A DNA stretch of 64,000 nt, taken from NCBI GenBank assembly GCA_024639125.1, contig JAHEJA010000030.1:1-64000 (forward strand). The letters are read 5' to 3'. Within the stretch, counting starts at the first letter, position 1; each line of letters opens with the position of its first letter. A model generated the notes under the pieces. That model searched no databases. It saw only the letters and a list, made by a program, of their open reading frames with translations, and had not been told where the DNA came from. This DNA is from Paracoccaceae bacterium. GTDB taxonomy: Bacteria; Pseudomonadota; Alphaproteobacteria; Rhodobacterales; Rhodobacteraceae. This document shows positions 52,305-61,064 of the stretch, piece by piece. A program made the position numbers and the translations under genes.

Positions 52305-53528
52305 TTACGAATTCTTAAGTCTGGGAATGCGTTGAAATAAGACTGTGCAAATCATGATCAAAATTCCCGCAGCAACGAACGGCGCGCTTGGAAAATAGTG
52401 TCCTGAGGTGCGGTCGCTAAAGACGGAAAATAGTCCAGTCATGACCAATGGTGTGATGATCATGGACATTGCGGTTAGGCTGCCAATGACGCCTTGCAAC
52501 GCGCCTTGGGAATTGTCATCAATTCGGCGCGACATAAGCGCTTGGATGGCTGGAGTGCTGACGACACCGAATGACGTAAGCGGAATAAAGGCCAGCAACA
52601 TCCATCCGTGCCAGACGATTGTGATGATCACCATGGCCAAGATTTCAAATCCAAACCCAACCAAGACAGTATTCCGTTCACCAAACCATCTGATACAAGG
52701 CGCCACCAATGTGCCTTGGACGATGGCGTAGCATACGCCGTAAATTGACAGGGATACGCCGATCATTCCGGGTTCCCAATCGAATTTTTCTGCCGTGAAA
52801 AATGGCCAAATTGAAGGATAAACGGACGTTCCAATGGCATAGAACAATAAAACGATCAGCAATGGGCGAAGACTATCGAATTTTGAAATTTCTTTGAATG
52901 CGCCCATGGGATTCGCACGCATCCATGTAAACGGTTTGCGGATCGCATCCGTGACGCTTTCGGGCAAAAATACCAATCCAAGTGCAAAGTTAAGCCCAGC
53001 AAGCACTGCGGCGGCATAAAAGGGGGCTCTTGGACCAACTTCGCCCAATAATCCGCCAACAACGGGACCAAGAACAAACCCAATGCCAAAACCAGCGCCT
53101 ATGATCCCAAAATTCTTGGCTTTATCTTCGGCTTTTGAAATATCTGCCATAAATGCCGCTGCGGTGGAATGGGTCGCAGCCGTAATTCCCCCGACAATGC
53201 GTCCAAAGAGTAATAACCAAATACTATGTGCCCAAGCCATTGTTAAATAGTAAAAAACCATAACGCCAAGCGCCAAAAGTATGACCGGCTTTCGCCCCAT
53301 TTCATCCGATAGCGTTCCCAATATTGGGCTAAATATAAATTGCATAATGGCAAAAATTGACGCCAAAACACCACCCCAAATAGCGGCGTCTCCGATGGAT
53401 GTATCCTGTAGGACATCCGTCAGCAAACTGGGCAAAACGGGAATGATGATACCAATACCCATCGCATCCAAAAGCACCGTAGACACGATCAAGAGCTTTG
53501 CCGTTTTTGGTGATGCGATTTGAGACAT
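52305..53528 (-). CDS. MFS transporter, TetA-like (DHA1)
   Basis: A 407-residue protein with about 12 hydrophobic helices. FSPILGTLSDEMGRKPVILLA is motif A between helices 2 and 3, and GAGFGIGFVLGPVVGGLLGE is the motif-C region typical of drug:H+ antiporters of the Tet type. It sits four bases after pcaB and looks to be the last gene of the seven-gene operon. In this setting it may export or import an aromatic or lactone compound rather than tetracycline. Confidence 0.92.
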   Translation of the reverse strand: MSQIASPKTAKLLIVSTVLLDAMGIGIIIPVLPSLLTDVLQDTSIGDAAIWGGVLASIFAIMQFIFSPILGTLSDEMGRKPVILLALGVMVFYYLTMAWAHSIWLLLFGRIVGGITAATHSTAAAFMADISKAEDKAKNFGIIGAGFGIGFVLGPVVGGLLGEVGPRAPFYAAAVLAGLNFALGLVFLPESVTDAIRKPFTWMRANPMGAFKEISKFDSLRPLLIVLLFYAIGTSVYPSIWPFFTAEKFDWEPGMIGVSLSIYGVCYAIVQGTLVAPCIRWFGERNTVLVGFGFEILAMVIITIVWHGWMLLAFIPLTSFGVVSTPAIQALMSRRIDDNSQGALQGVIGSLTAMSMIITPLVMTGLFSVFSDRTSGHYFPSAPFVAAGILIMICTVLFQRIPRLKNS

Positions 53529-53531
53529 CGT

Positions 53532-54863
53532 TTAGACCGTCACTGATTTGGCATAGGTATGAAACTCGGCTGCAAACTTGGGTGCTTCGCCTAGCAAAGC
53601 GGATGCCCTGAGCGCCGATTGATCCAGGTCGGGCCACTGCGTTGCGGCAGCCGCCAATAGATTACGTCCATCAGAAAGGCAGGCTTTACACAAGGTTTTA
53701 ACTGCATCTTGCGCATCGGGGCGCGGCATGATCCGCGCCAATTCAAAAGACAGGGCTTCGGCAAAGATCATACCTTGGGTTTGCTGTAATTGTGCCTCTA
53801 TGCGGTCTGGGCACAGTGTAATGTTCGCCGAAAGCGTCATTGCATGTTCAAGGGCGCTGGCGATGGACAAGCAAAATTGAGGAAGGCACATCCATTCGGT
53901 AAACCACGCCACGCCGTCACGGGATTCTTTGGGATGGCTGGTGTTTGTTAACGTGGCATAAAGCCCGTTTGCATTCGAATTCAGCGCTAGAATGGCAGAT
54001 TGCAAAACGGGGTTTTGCTTTTGTGGCATGGTAGAGGATCCGCCGCCTTGGCCTATTGAGACTGTGCCAAGGTTGCTTTGGGCGCCTACCAATAGGTCTT
54101 CTGCCATTTTTGCCAAAGCATTGGAAAGCCGCGATAGCCAAGCCAATATGCGCGCGATAGGTGCGCGATCTGAATGCCAACTGCGTTTGGGGTCGCCCAA
54201 TCCCAAAGCTTGGGCAAAATTTGCCCGTAGCTCGGTGATTTCGGGGCCAAACGCGGCGCCTGTGCCGGCAGCACCTGATAATGACACCCAAAGCGAGCCA
54301 GATTTAAGCGCAGGAAGTTCCGCTAAAAGATCGCATAGGGCGTTACCCCATGTCGCAATCACAGCGCCAAAGCTGGTTATAGTTGCATCTTGGGAATAGG
54401 TGCGCGCCACAAATAAAGAGGTTTTGTGCTCAGCCGCCAGTTGCCCCAGCTGAGAAACGTGGGTTTTCAGGTCGGCTTCGATTAATCCTAAATATTGCCG
54501 CAGCCGCAGCATCAAACTTGTGTCCATGATATCTTGGGATGTGGCCCCGAAATGTAGATACTGTGCGTATTCAGGCGCCTGCATCAATTTGCGAAATTCC
54601 GCCACTAATGCAGGGACCGTAACACCGTTTTGCCCCGTTGCTTGGGCCAGCCCACCCGGATCAATCTGTAATTCCAGTGATGCACGATGGATCGCAGCCG
54701 CACTTATTTCCGGAATAAGTCCCATTTGCCCCTGAACCTTGGCTAATGTGCCTTCGATGAGCATCATCGCACGGACATCAGCCGTATCAGAAAACAGACG
54801 CGCAGCATTGCCAGTTGGAAAAAGTTTGGCAAACATTTGACTGTCGAAAACAGAACCGGGCAT
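53532..54863 (-). CDS. pcaB: 3-carboxy-cis,cis-muconate cycloisomerase-like lyase
   Basis: A 443-residue member of the fumarase/aspartase superfamily. HFGATSQDIMDTSLMLRLR and GGSSTMPQKQNPVLQ (the superfamily signature) are clear, and the overall pattern best fits PcaB, which closes carboxymuconate to a lactone in the protocatechuate branch. The ATG overlaps the stop of the preceding hydrolase by one base (TAATG). The partners pcaC and pcaHG are not here, so the substrate may be different. An adenylosuccinate-lyase-like role is less likely. Confidence 0.85.
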   Translation of the reverse strand: MPGSVFDSQMFAKLFPTGNAARLFSDTADVRAMMLIEGTLAKVQGQMGLIPEISAAAIHRASLELQIDPGGLAQATGQNGVTVPALVAEFRKLMQAPEYAQYLHFGATSQDIMDTSLMLRLRQYLGLIEADLKTHVSQLGQLAAEHKTSLFVARTYSQDATITSFGAVIATWGNALCDLLAELPALKSGSLWVSLSGAAGTGAAFGPEITELRANFAQALGLGDPKRSWHSDRAPIARILAWLSRLSNALAKMAEDLLVGAQSNLGTVSIGQGGGSSTMPQKQNPVLQSAILALNSNANGLYATLTNTSHPKESRDGVAWFTEWMCLPQFCLSIASALEHAMTLSANITLCPDRIEAQLQQTQGMIFAEALSFELARIMPRPDAQDAVKTLCKACLSDGRNLLAAAATQWPDLDQSALRASALLGEAPKFAAEFHTYAKSVTV

Positions 54864-55576
54864 TACGTATCCTTTGATATATCGTCTAATAATGCAGCAA
54901 GCCCAATGGGGTCTGCAAAGAATGGCGAATGACTGGTGTTCATGTGATGCACGTCCTTTTTAGGCCAGTCTTGCACCATTGTTGTTTGATATTCTGGTGG
55001 GATCGTTTGATCGTTTGCACAGCGAATATAAGATTTGGCAACAGACGCATAATTGGCCCCAAGCTTTATAGCGGTTGCCTGTGGTTTGATCGCTTGGATA
55101 CATAAATTTTGCGCGGCAAAGGCAACCTGTTCGTCCGAGCAGTCATGATAAAACAAGGGTTTGATTTGATCTTTTTTCACCGAAAATCCCAATCCATCCG
55201 GCGTGCGTTCTATCGCCTCCATCAGCGGTTGGCGCGGGGCTTCTTTGCGCATGTCAACCAAGCTGGCCCCATCGCGCGCAGCATAGGCGCAGAGATAGAC
55301 CAAACGGGATATTTGGCTGGGGTCTTTTTCGGCAGCTGCGGAAATCGGATAGCCAGCCATGGAATGCCCAACCAATATCGTCGGTTCCCCTATCGCGTCT
55401 AAAATTGCGTCTCGATAAAGATCAAGTGTGATGTCTTCTATCGGATGTGGTTTTGCGCCATGTCCGGGCAAATCAATCGCCTCTGCGCTATGTCCCAAGG
55501 CACGTATTTGGGGAAGCAGGTCACGAAAACACCATGCGCCGTGGCCTGATCCGTGTATGAATAGAAAATTAGCCAT
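54863..55576 (-). CDS. MES/HNL-type alpha/beta hydrolase
   Basis: A 237-residue alpha/beta hydrolase similar in form to plant methyl-esterases and hydroxynitrile lyases (SABP2, EstC). FLFIHGSGHGAWCFRDLLPQ is typical of that group, LPGHGAKP follows strand 4, VGHSMAGYPIS carries the nucleophile, and MNTSHSPFFADP has the late His. It overlaps pcaD by eight bases and pcaB by one. Ester or lactone cleavage is expected. Confidence 0.87.
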   Translation of the reverse strand: MANFLFIHGSGHGAWCFRDLLPQIRALGHSAEAIDLPGHGAKPHPIEDITLDLYRDAILDAIGEPTILVGHSMAGYPISAAAEKDPSQISRLVYLCAYAARDGASLVDMRKEAPRQPLMEAIERTPDGLGFSVKKDQIKPLFYHDCSDEQVAFAAQNLCIQAIKPQATAIKLGANYASVAKSYIRCANDQTIPPEYQTTMVQDWPKKDVHHMNTSHSPFFADPIGLAALLDDISKDT

Positions 55577-56357
55577 GCCCGATATCCTTGATGAATGCGG
55601 TTAACAAATCCGCATATTCTTGGGGTTGTTCGACGCAAGGAAGATGGCCTGCCTTGCGGATAATATGAAATTTGGACCCTGGGATTAGATCAACAGTTTC
55701 CTTAACCAGATCCGGTGGGGTTGACCCATCTTCGGACCCAGCTATGCCCAGTGTTGGCAATCGCAGCCCCGAAGTGGGTGTGAAAAAATCCGTTCCAGAA
55801 ATCGCAGATGAACACCCCGAATAGCCAGCATCCGGTTGGCGCACCAACATATTGCGCCATAGCTCAAGTTCTGTTGTGGCGCGAAAATCTTTGGAAAACC
55901 AACGTTCCATGACAGCATCAGCAAGGCTTTCAATGCCATTTGCGTTTACAGCATCAATGCGCTCTTGCCACATGTCTGGTTGTCCAATTTTTGCCGCCGT
56001 ATTCGACAGAACCATCGCGCGTACCAAATCCAAACGTTTAACCGCTAGCCCTTGGGCAATCATGCCACCAATCGAAAGACCAACGAACAGGCAATTTTTA
56101 ACGTCAAGAAAATCCAACAAGCCTTCGACGTCACGTACCAAGGCGCCCATTGAATAGGGGGCAGAAGGACATTCCGACAAGCCATGCCCGCGTTTGTCGT
56201 ATCGAATAAACTTTAACCCTTGTGGCAATAGGGGCAGAATAGGATCCCATAGCCGCATGTCGGTTCCAAGTGAATTTGCAAACACAACGGGCGCACCATC
56301 GGGATCACCATCAATACGATAATGGAGCTTGATATGGCCTAAATCAGCATACTTCAT
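55569..56357 (-). CDS. pcaD: 3-oxoadipate enol-lactonase-like hydrolase
   Basis: A 262-residue alpha/beta hydrolase of the PcaD type. VVFANSLGTDMRLWDPILP is the PcaD oxyanion block, FIRYDKRGHGLS and FVGLSIGGMIAQGLA (Ser) follow, and KAGHLPCVEQP has the late His. The enzyme opens beta-ketoadipate enol-lactone. It ends within the next gene (8-base overlap) and lies nine bases after the threonine-dehydratase-like gene. Its presence beside pcaB supports a lactone-forming and lactone-opening pair. Confidence 0.88.
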   Translation of the reverse strand: MKYADLGHIKLHYRIDGDPDGAPVVFANSLGTDMRLWDPILPLLPQGLKFIRYDKRGHGLSECPSAPYSMGALVRDVEGLLDFLDVKNCLFVGLSIGGMIAQGLAVKRLDLVRAMVLSNTAAKIGQPDMWQERIDAVNANGIESLADAVMERWFSKDFRATTELELWRNMLVRQPDAGYSGCSSAISGTDFFTPTSGLRLPTLGIAGSEDGSTPPDLVKETVDLIPGSKFHIIRKAGHLPCVEQPQEYADLLTAFIKDIGHG

Positions 56358-56366
56358 GGTGGTTCC

Positions 56367-57335
56367 TTACAATGTAGACAAGGCTTTGGCGAAAATGTGC
56401 GGGTCCACGTTTCCGCCTGATGCCACTGCGATTACCGTGTCTTCAAGCGGTGCGTTTTGATCAAACAAAGCCGCCGCCAAAGCAACAGCGCCCCCCGGTT
56501 CGACGACAATCTTGAGCCGTTCATATGCCAAAGCCATAGCCCGTAGCACTTGGGTTTCGGTCACGGAAATCCCAAACGGGCAATGCTCCAACATAAGTGG
56601 CAAGGTCAATTTGCCCGGTGTCGGGGTAATGATCGCGTCACAAATTCCCCCTGACAAAGCGCTATTGCGTTCATGTTGTCCCGAAGCCAAGGACCGTTTC
56701 ACATCGTCAAATCCATCGGGCTCAACGGGGTGTACCGTGAAATCTGGGGCATCTTGCGCAAGAGCGGTTGCAATCCCTGATGTTAATCCCCCACCGCCGC
56801 AACAGACCAAAACCGATGCCTTGCTGACAGAGTGTTCGCCAGCTTGGGATGCAATTTCTAAACCTGTGGTGCCTTGCCCGGCAATGACCTGTGGATCATC
56901 AAAGGGTTTGATCAAATTCAGCCCACGTTCTTGGGATATTTGATCGCCGATTGCGTCACGGTCTTGTGTGGCGCGATCATACAAAACGACTTCGGCGCCA
57001 TAGGATTTTGTATTGTTAATTTTAATCACAGGGGCGTCTTGGGGCATAATAATGACTGCGTTGATACCGTGTTCTTTTGCGGCAAGCGCAATTCCTTGTG
57101 CGTGGTTTCCAGAGGAAAACGCCAATATTCCCTTGGTGCGATCTTGATCCGATAGGGCGGATATCGCCGAATAGGCACCGCGGTATTTAAAGCTGCCTGT
57201 ATGTTGTAGACACTCGGCTTTGACGAAAATTTGACGGCCTGCCATATCGTTTAACATTGGGGACGACAGCAATGGTGTTACGCGTGCATGCCCCGCAAGC
57301 CGGCTTTGGGCGGCTTTGATCATTTCGTAATTCAT
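56367..57335 (-). CDS. Threonine/serine dehydratase-like PLP enzyme (fold type II)
   Basis: A 322-residue enzyme resembling serine racemase or threonine dehydratase without a regulatory domain. The PLP Lys is in TGSFKYRGAYS, and CCGGGGLTSG is the phosphate-binding glycine loop; SSGNHAQGIAL and TGLEIASQAGEHS are family blocks. The ATG overlaps the previous stop (ATGA). Relatives act on threonine, serine or hydroxyaspartate. Its role in an operon with pcaB and pcaD is not explained by any pathway known to me. Confidence 0.88.
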   Translation of the reverse strand: MNYEMIKAAQSRLAGHARVTPLLSSPMLNDMAGRQIFVKAECLQHTGSFKYRGAYSAISALSDQDRTKGILAFSSGNHAQGIALAAKEHGINAVIIMPQDAPVIKINNTKSYGAEVVLYDRATQDRDAIGDQISQERGLNLIKPFDDPQVIAGQGTTGLEIASQAGEHSVSKASVLVCCGGGGLTSGIATALAQDAPDFTVHPVEPDGFDDVKRSLASGQHERNSALSGGICDAIITPTPGKLTLPLMLEHCPFGISVTETQVLRAMALAYERLKIVVEPGGAVALAAALFDQNAPLEDTVIAVASGGNVDPHIFAKALSTL

Positions 57336-58159
57336 GTTAGACCCTGTGTGATCCAAGTCCGCAAAGCAGCCAGCGCTTCGGCTTCGTCTAAAAACGGAAT
57401 ATGTCCGCGATCGGCCACCCGCGCATAGATCATATCCGGATTTCGCTTGCGCATTTCTGCGACTGTTTCAAAGCTTAACAAGTCCGAATTTTCCCCATGA
57501 ATGAGCGCAAGGGGCAATCCTTTTAAGGCATCAAAAAGCGGCCAAAGATCAGGTTGCGGTTCTTTGAAGCCTTGTGCAACAGCATCCTTTAGTTTGGGGT
57601 CATAGGTGATTTGCAAGCCCTGTTCTGTTTCATGATAGAGGATCTTCATTTCTTCCATCCACCGGCTTTCGGGTACGTTATGAAATCCGACCATAATATT
57701 GGGGCGTTGCTTTGCTGCGGCTTCTAATGTTTTGACTGTTGGATTGCGTCCAATGAAATCCATGATCCCATCTAGTCCCCCCTGTTCAATGACGGGTCCA
57801 ATGTCGTTCAGCGCCACGCCCAAAAGACGGTCTTTGGCTGTTGCGGCAAGGAACATGGATATCAACCCACCGCGTGACGTCCCCAACACAGCAGCTTGAT
57901 CGAGCCCAAGATGATCCAATAGCGCCAAGGCGTCTTGGGCTTCTTGGGGGACGGAATATGTGGTGAAATCATCGGACCAATCGGATTTTCCGCGACCGCG
58001 ATAGTCCATCTTGATCAACCGCACCCCAGTTAAATGGGGGGTGACAAAATCAAAATCCTGCGAGTCGCGCGTTAATCCAGAGAGGCATAAAATCGGAAGT
58101 CCGCTGCCGATATCCGAATAATAAATCTTTAGTCCGTCACCTGCGTTGAAATAAGGCAT
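57332..58159 (-). CDS. Alpha/beta hydrolase of unknown substrate
   Basis: A 275-residue alpha/beta hydrolase. ILCLSGLTRDSQDFDFV is the oxyanion loop, MDYRGRGKSD follows strand 4, GTSRGGLISM holds the nucleophile, and DRGHIPFLDE has the late His. The RGGL elbow resembles C-C hydrolases and dienelactone-type enzymes as well as esterases. Its start shares one base with the HAD stop (TGATG), and its stop overlaps the next start, so the operon is translationally coupled. Confidence 0.86.
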   Translation of the reverse strand: MPYFNAGDGLKIYYSDIGSGLPILCLSGLTRDSQDFDFVTPHLTGVRLIKMDYRGRGKSDWSDDFTTYSVPQEAQDALALLDHLGLDQAAVLGTSRGGLISMFLAATAKDRLLGVALNDIGPVIEQGGLDGIMDFIGRNPTVKTLEAAAKQRPNIMVGFHNVPESRWMEEMKILYHETEQGLQITYDPKLKDAVAQGFKEPQPDLWPLFDALKGLPLALIHGENSDLLSFETVAEMRKRNPDMIYARVADRGHIPFLDEAEALAALRTWITQGLT

Positions 58160-58842
58160 CACTTGCTCGCTATTTGTGGAATTGTCGTTAGATCACTTAG
58201 CACATGATGCGGTGTCGCCATCAAACGATCCATTGGGTCGCCTGCACGATTGACCCATGCTGTTTGAAACCCATAGTTTGCAGCCCCTGCAGCGTCCCAG
58301 CCATTAGAGGAAACAAATAAAACTTGGTCCGAGGTGGTTTTAAACTGCGCATTGACCAGATCATAGACGCTTGAATGCGGCTTAAAGATACCAGTGCTTT
58401 CTACACTTAGAACAGCATCCAAAAGCGGTTCAATCCCTGCGGATCTAACGGCCCCGTTTAACATATCCGGCGATCCATTTGACAAGATTGCACAGTTATA
58501 TCCACTGTCCTTTAGCGATTTCAGCATTGCTGGCACTTCTTCATAGGCCTGAAGTTCCCAATAAAGCTGCAATAACCGTTCTCTTAATTTTGGATCGCCG
58601 TCTAATCCTAATGCTTCTAGCGCATAGTCCAAACCGTTCTGTGTTACGGTCCAAAAATCAACATGAGTGTCAGTAATCGCCCGCAGCCATGAATAATTTA
58701 GCTGCTTGTTGCGCCATATTTCAGCAAGTTTTGGCCAGTGTTGGGCCAGCTTGTCACGGTTGGGCTCTGCGGCAGCTAATCGAGCTGCAGCAGCCACATC
58801 AAACAAAGTTCCATAAGCATCAAATACGCAAGTTGTGATCAT
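58159..58842 (-). CDS. Haloacid-dehalogenase-type hydrolase (type II)
   Basis: A 227-residue HAD enzyme in the L-2-haloacid dehalogenase group. FDAYGTLFD has the nucleophile D8; AILSNGSPDML, GIFKPHSSVY (Lys) and FVSSNGWDAAGA give motifs II-IV. It may remove a halogen or phosphate from a small acid. It is the first gene of the operon, and a perfect 8-base inverted repeat lies 129 bases upstream. Confidence 0.92.
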   Translation of the reverse strand: MITTCVFDAYGTLFDVAAAARLAAAEPNRDKLAQHWPKLAEIWRNKQLNYSWLRAITDTHVDFWTVTQNGLDYALEALGLDGDPKLRERLLQLYWELQAYEEVPAMLKSLKDSGYNCAILSNGSPDMLNGAVRSAGIEPLLDAVLSVESTGIFKPHSSVYDLVNAQFKTTSDQVLFVSSNGWDAAGAANYGFQTAWVNRAGDPMDRLMATPHHVLSDLTTIPQIASK

Positions 58843-58970
58843 AATCCACCCTCAGTTATGACGCGAGATTGGCACGGTGCGGCAACGGGGAAAAGCGAAA
58901 AACGCGCAAAAAGGTTAATTTATGGCAGGGCACCAAGACACTGATAGAATGAGCAGACACAAAAATTGGC

Positions 58971-58988
58971 AAAATGTATTTACATTTT
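58971..58988. promoter_or_regulatory. Palindrome upstream of the HAD-pca operon
   Basis: AAAATGTA (58971-58978), TT, TACATTTT (58981-58988): a perfect 8-base inverted repeat in the divergent gap between the HAD operon and the FKBP gene, 129 and 91 bases from their starts. A TGTA/TACA core is common for repressors of catabolic operons. Confidence 0.5.
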
Positions 58989-59078
58989 TCCTCGTAAACG
59001 TCACATTATGCGCGCAAACAGAGTACCCGCGCGAGTGCGGCCTCATCTAATTCATCCCCAAAAGCATCGGAATTCCTT

Positions 59079-59507
59079 ATGACCCAAGTAAACGCGGGCG
59101 ATACCGTACGTATTCATTATACTGGCACTTTAAATGACGGGACTGTCTTTGACAGCAGCGAAGGGCGCGATCCATTGGAATTCGTGGTCGGCAGCGGTCA
59201 AATTATTCCTGGTCTTGATGCGGCCTTGCCGGGCATGGCTGTTGGTGATCAGAAAAAAGTCACGATTGATCCTGAAAACGCCTATGGTCCCGTTGAACCA
59301 GGCGCACGCCAAGCGGTGCCGCGCGCAGAAATTCCTGCGGACATTCCTTTGGAATTGGGTATGCAGCTTCAGGTGCAAACACCAGATGGGCAAGCGATGC
59401 CAGTTGTTGTGGTCGAGCTAAGCGATGAAAGCGTCACTTTGGATGCAAACCACCCCTTGGCAGGCCAAGACCTTACGTTCGATTTTGAAATCGTTTCAAT
59501 TAACTAA
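59079..59507 (+). CDS. FKBP-type peptidyl-prolyl isomerase
   Basis: A 142-residue SlyD-like FKBP with a flap insert. GDTVRIHYTGTLNDGTVFDSS is the first FKBP block, GSGQIIPGLDAALPGM the next, and VTIDPENAYGPVEPGARQAV the insert-in-flap region. It lacks the His-rich nickel tail of E. coli SlyD. It assists protein folding in the cytosol. Convergent with the quinone oxidoreductase, overlapping by four bases. Confidence 0.93.
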   Translation: MTQVNAGDTVRIHYTGTLNDGTVFDSSEGRDPLEFVVGSGQIIPGLDAALPGMAVGDQKKVTIDPENAYGPVEPGARQAVPRAEIPADIPLELGMQLQVQTPDGQAMPVVVVELSDESVTLDANHPLAGQDLTFDFEIVSIN

Positions 59508-60487
59508 AGCCTGATTAATACGGCACCAGAGCGTTTGCCCGCTTCGATTGTTGAATGGGCAGACGCGATGTCAGATAGATCAAAAATGGCATGAATATCT
59601 GATTTTAGCACCCCGTCCGCATGCGCCTTGTGCAACCTTTCAATCGCGTTGCGGCGGTTTTCAAGATCCAAGATATAGATCAAAGCGATATCAATCTTGA
59701 TCGCTTTGAACAAAAACGAACCAAAAGGAAGCGTCGGCGCCATATTCAGAGCCGAACCATAGGTCACGATTTGTGCATTGGCTTTCATCACCTCGGCCAA
59801 GAGGGGGGCGTTCACACCGAACTCTACTTCGATGGCATAATCGATGCCATCGGGCGCGGCGGTTAGAATTTGATCCTTTAAATCAACGGCGTCATAGGCC
59901 AGAACCACATCTGCGCCAGCCTGTTTCACCCGTTCCTGATTATGCTGTGATGTGGTCGCGATCACAAATGCACCATCCCATTTCGCCAGTTGCACAGCAA
60001 GGTTGCCGACGGCGCCTGCTCCTCCAGAAATCAGAACGGTTTTACCCTTGAGAGACCCATGCGCGAATGCACAATGTGCGGCCGTTAAACCCGGAATACC
60101 CAAAGTTGCGCCGGTTTCCATAGTCATATCTGCAGGCAAGGGAACGGCTTGTTCCGCGGGCAATGCGATATAGTCCGCCGCCGTTCCAAAGGCACGTTGC
60201 CATTGGCCGTTCCAAATCCAAACATGTTCCCCGATGCGGGATGGGTCCACGCCTGTGCCAACGGCTTCGATGATGCCAGAGCCATCGGAATGCGGGATAA
60301 CTTTGTCAAAGGGCGGTTTTGTCACGCCAGGGCGTGATCCTGCGCGTGCCTTTGCGTCAGAAGGATTCGCCCCCGAATAGCAAAGTTTGACAAGCACTTC
60401 GCCAGCTTGCGGATGCGGCGTGTCTAACTCACCAATGGTTAGGACACTGTCTGCGGGCCCGAACGCGCTATACCATGCTGCCTTCAT
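59504..60487 (-). CDS. NADPH:quinone oxidoreductase (zinc-free MDR family)
   Basis: A 327-residue MDR protein. The N-terminal KAAWYSAFGPADSVLTIGE is the quinone oxidoreductase start, VLISGGAGAVGNLAVQLAKW the NADPH turn (AGAVG), and a structural zinc lobe is absent. It starts within the stop codon of irr (ATGA), so the two share a transcript. Its place under the iron regulator suggests a link to oxidative stress, which is inference. Confidence 0.92.
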   Translation of the reverse strand: MKAAWYSAFGPADSVLTIGELDTPHPQAGEVLVKLCYSGANPSDAKARAGSRPGVTKPPFDKVIPHSDGSGIIEAVGTGVDPSRIGEHVWIWNGQWQRAFGTAADYIALPAEQAVPLPADMTMETGATLGIPGLTAAHCAFAHGSLKGKTVLISGGAGAVGNLAVQLAKWDGAFVIATTSQHNQERVKQAGADVVLAYDAVDLKDQILTAAPDGIDYAIEVEFGVNAPLLAEVMKANAQIVTYGSALNMAPTLPFGSFLFKAIKIDIALIYILDLENRRNAIERLHKAHADGVLKSDIHAIFDLSDIASAHSTIEAGKRSGAVLIRL

Positions 60488-60903
60488 TTTGTTTTTTTCA
60501 AACGAATAATGACATCTACAGATGCAATTTCGGTGCCTTCTGGCGCAGGGGGAAGATTCGAAATTTTCAGCTGCTCAAAGGCGGCATCAGATACTTTGCT
60601 TTCATCTTCCCAATAGAAATGCGGATGATCATGCGCATTTGTGTCGAAATAACTTTTTGATCCATCAACAGTAATCTCTTGCATCAGGCCTGCCTCACAA
60701 AACGCCCGAAGCGTATTGTAAACAGTGGCAAGCGACACACGCTCGCCTTGGTGTTGGACGCGTTCAAATAATGACTCGGCCGTAACATGACGGTGTTCGC
60801 CATCACCAACCAGAGCTTCTGCTAAAGCTATGCGTTGACGGGTCGGGCGCAGATCGCCAGACGAAAGCCATTGCGTTGCGCGATCCAAAGACTGTGTGCT
60901 CAT
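60484..60903 (-). CDS. irr: Iron-response regulator Irr (Fur family)
   Basis: A 139-residue Fur-superfamily protein. The N-terminal winged helix (LRPTRQRIALAEALVGDGEHR, SLATVYNTLRAF) is followed by DAHDHPHFYWEDES, whose His cluster is the haem-linked site of Irr. Irr represses iron-using genes and is degraded when haem is made. The ATG at 60903 leaves the standard N-terminus; an in-frame ATG at 60915 is also possible. It is divergent from fabA, the arrangement typical of Rhodobacteraceae. Confidence 0.93.
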   Translation of the reverse strand: MSTQSLDRATQWLSSGDLRPTRQRIALAEALVGDGEHRHVTAESLFERVQHQGERVSLATVYNTLRAFCEAGLMQEITVDGSKSYFDTNAHDHPHFYWEDESKVSDAAFEQLKISNLPPAPEGTEIASVDVIIRLKKTK

Positions 60904-61064
60904 GATATGTCCCACGTTGTTCCTTGCTAAGATATTACCCTTTTCACATCAGTTTCAATGCTTTTTCTGCGACAGCCGCTTTGCTTTGAGTATCGCTACA
61001 CTTGCATGGGCCGCCAGTGGGGTGCTAGAGGGGACGTAAGATAAATCAAAAGGACCCTGTAGAG

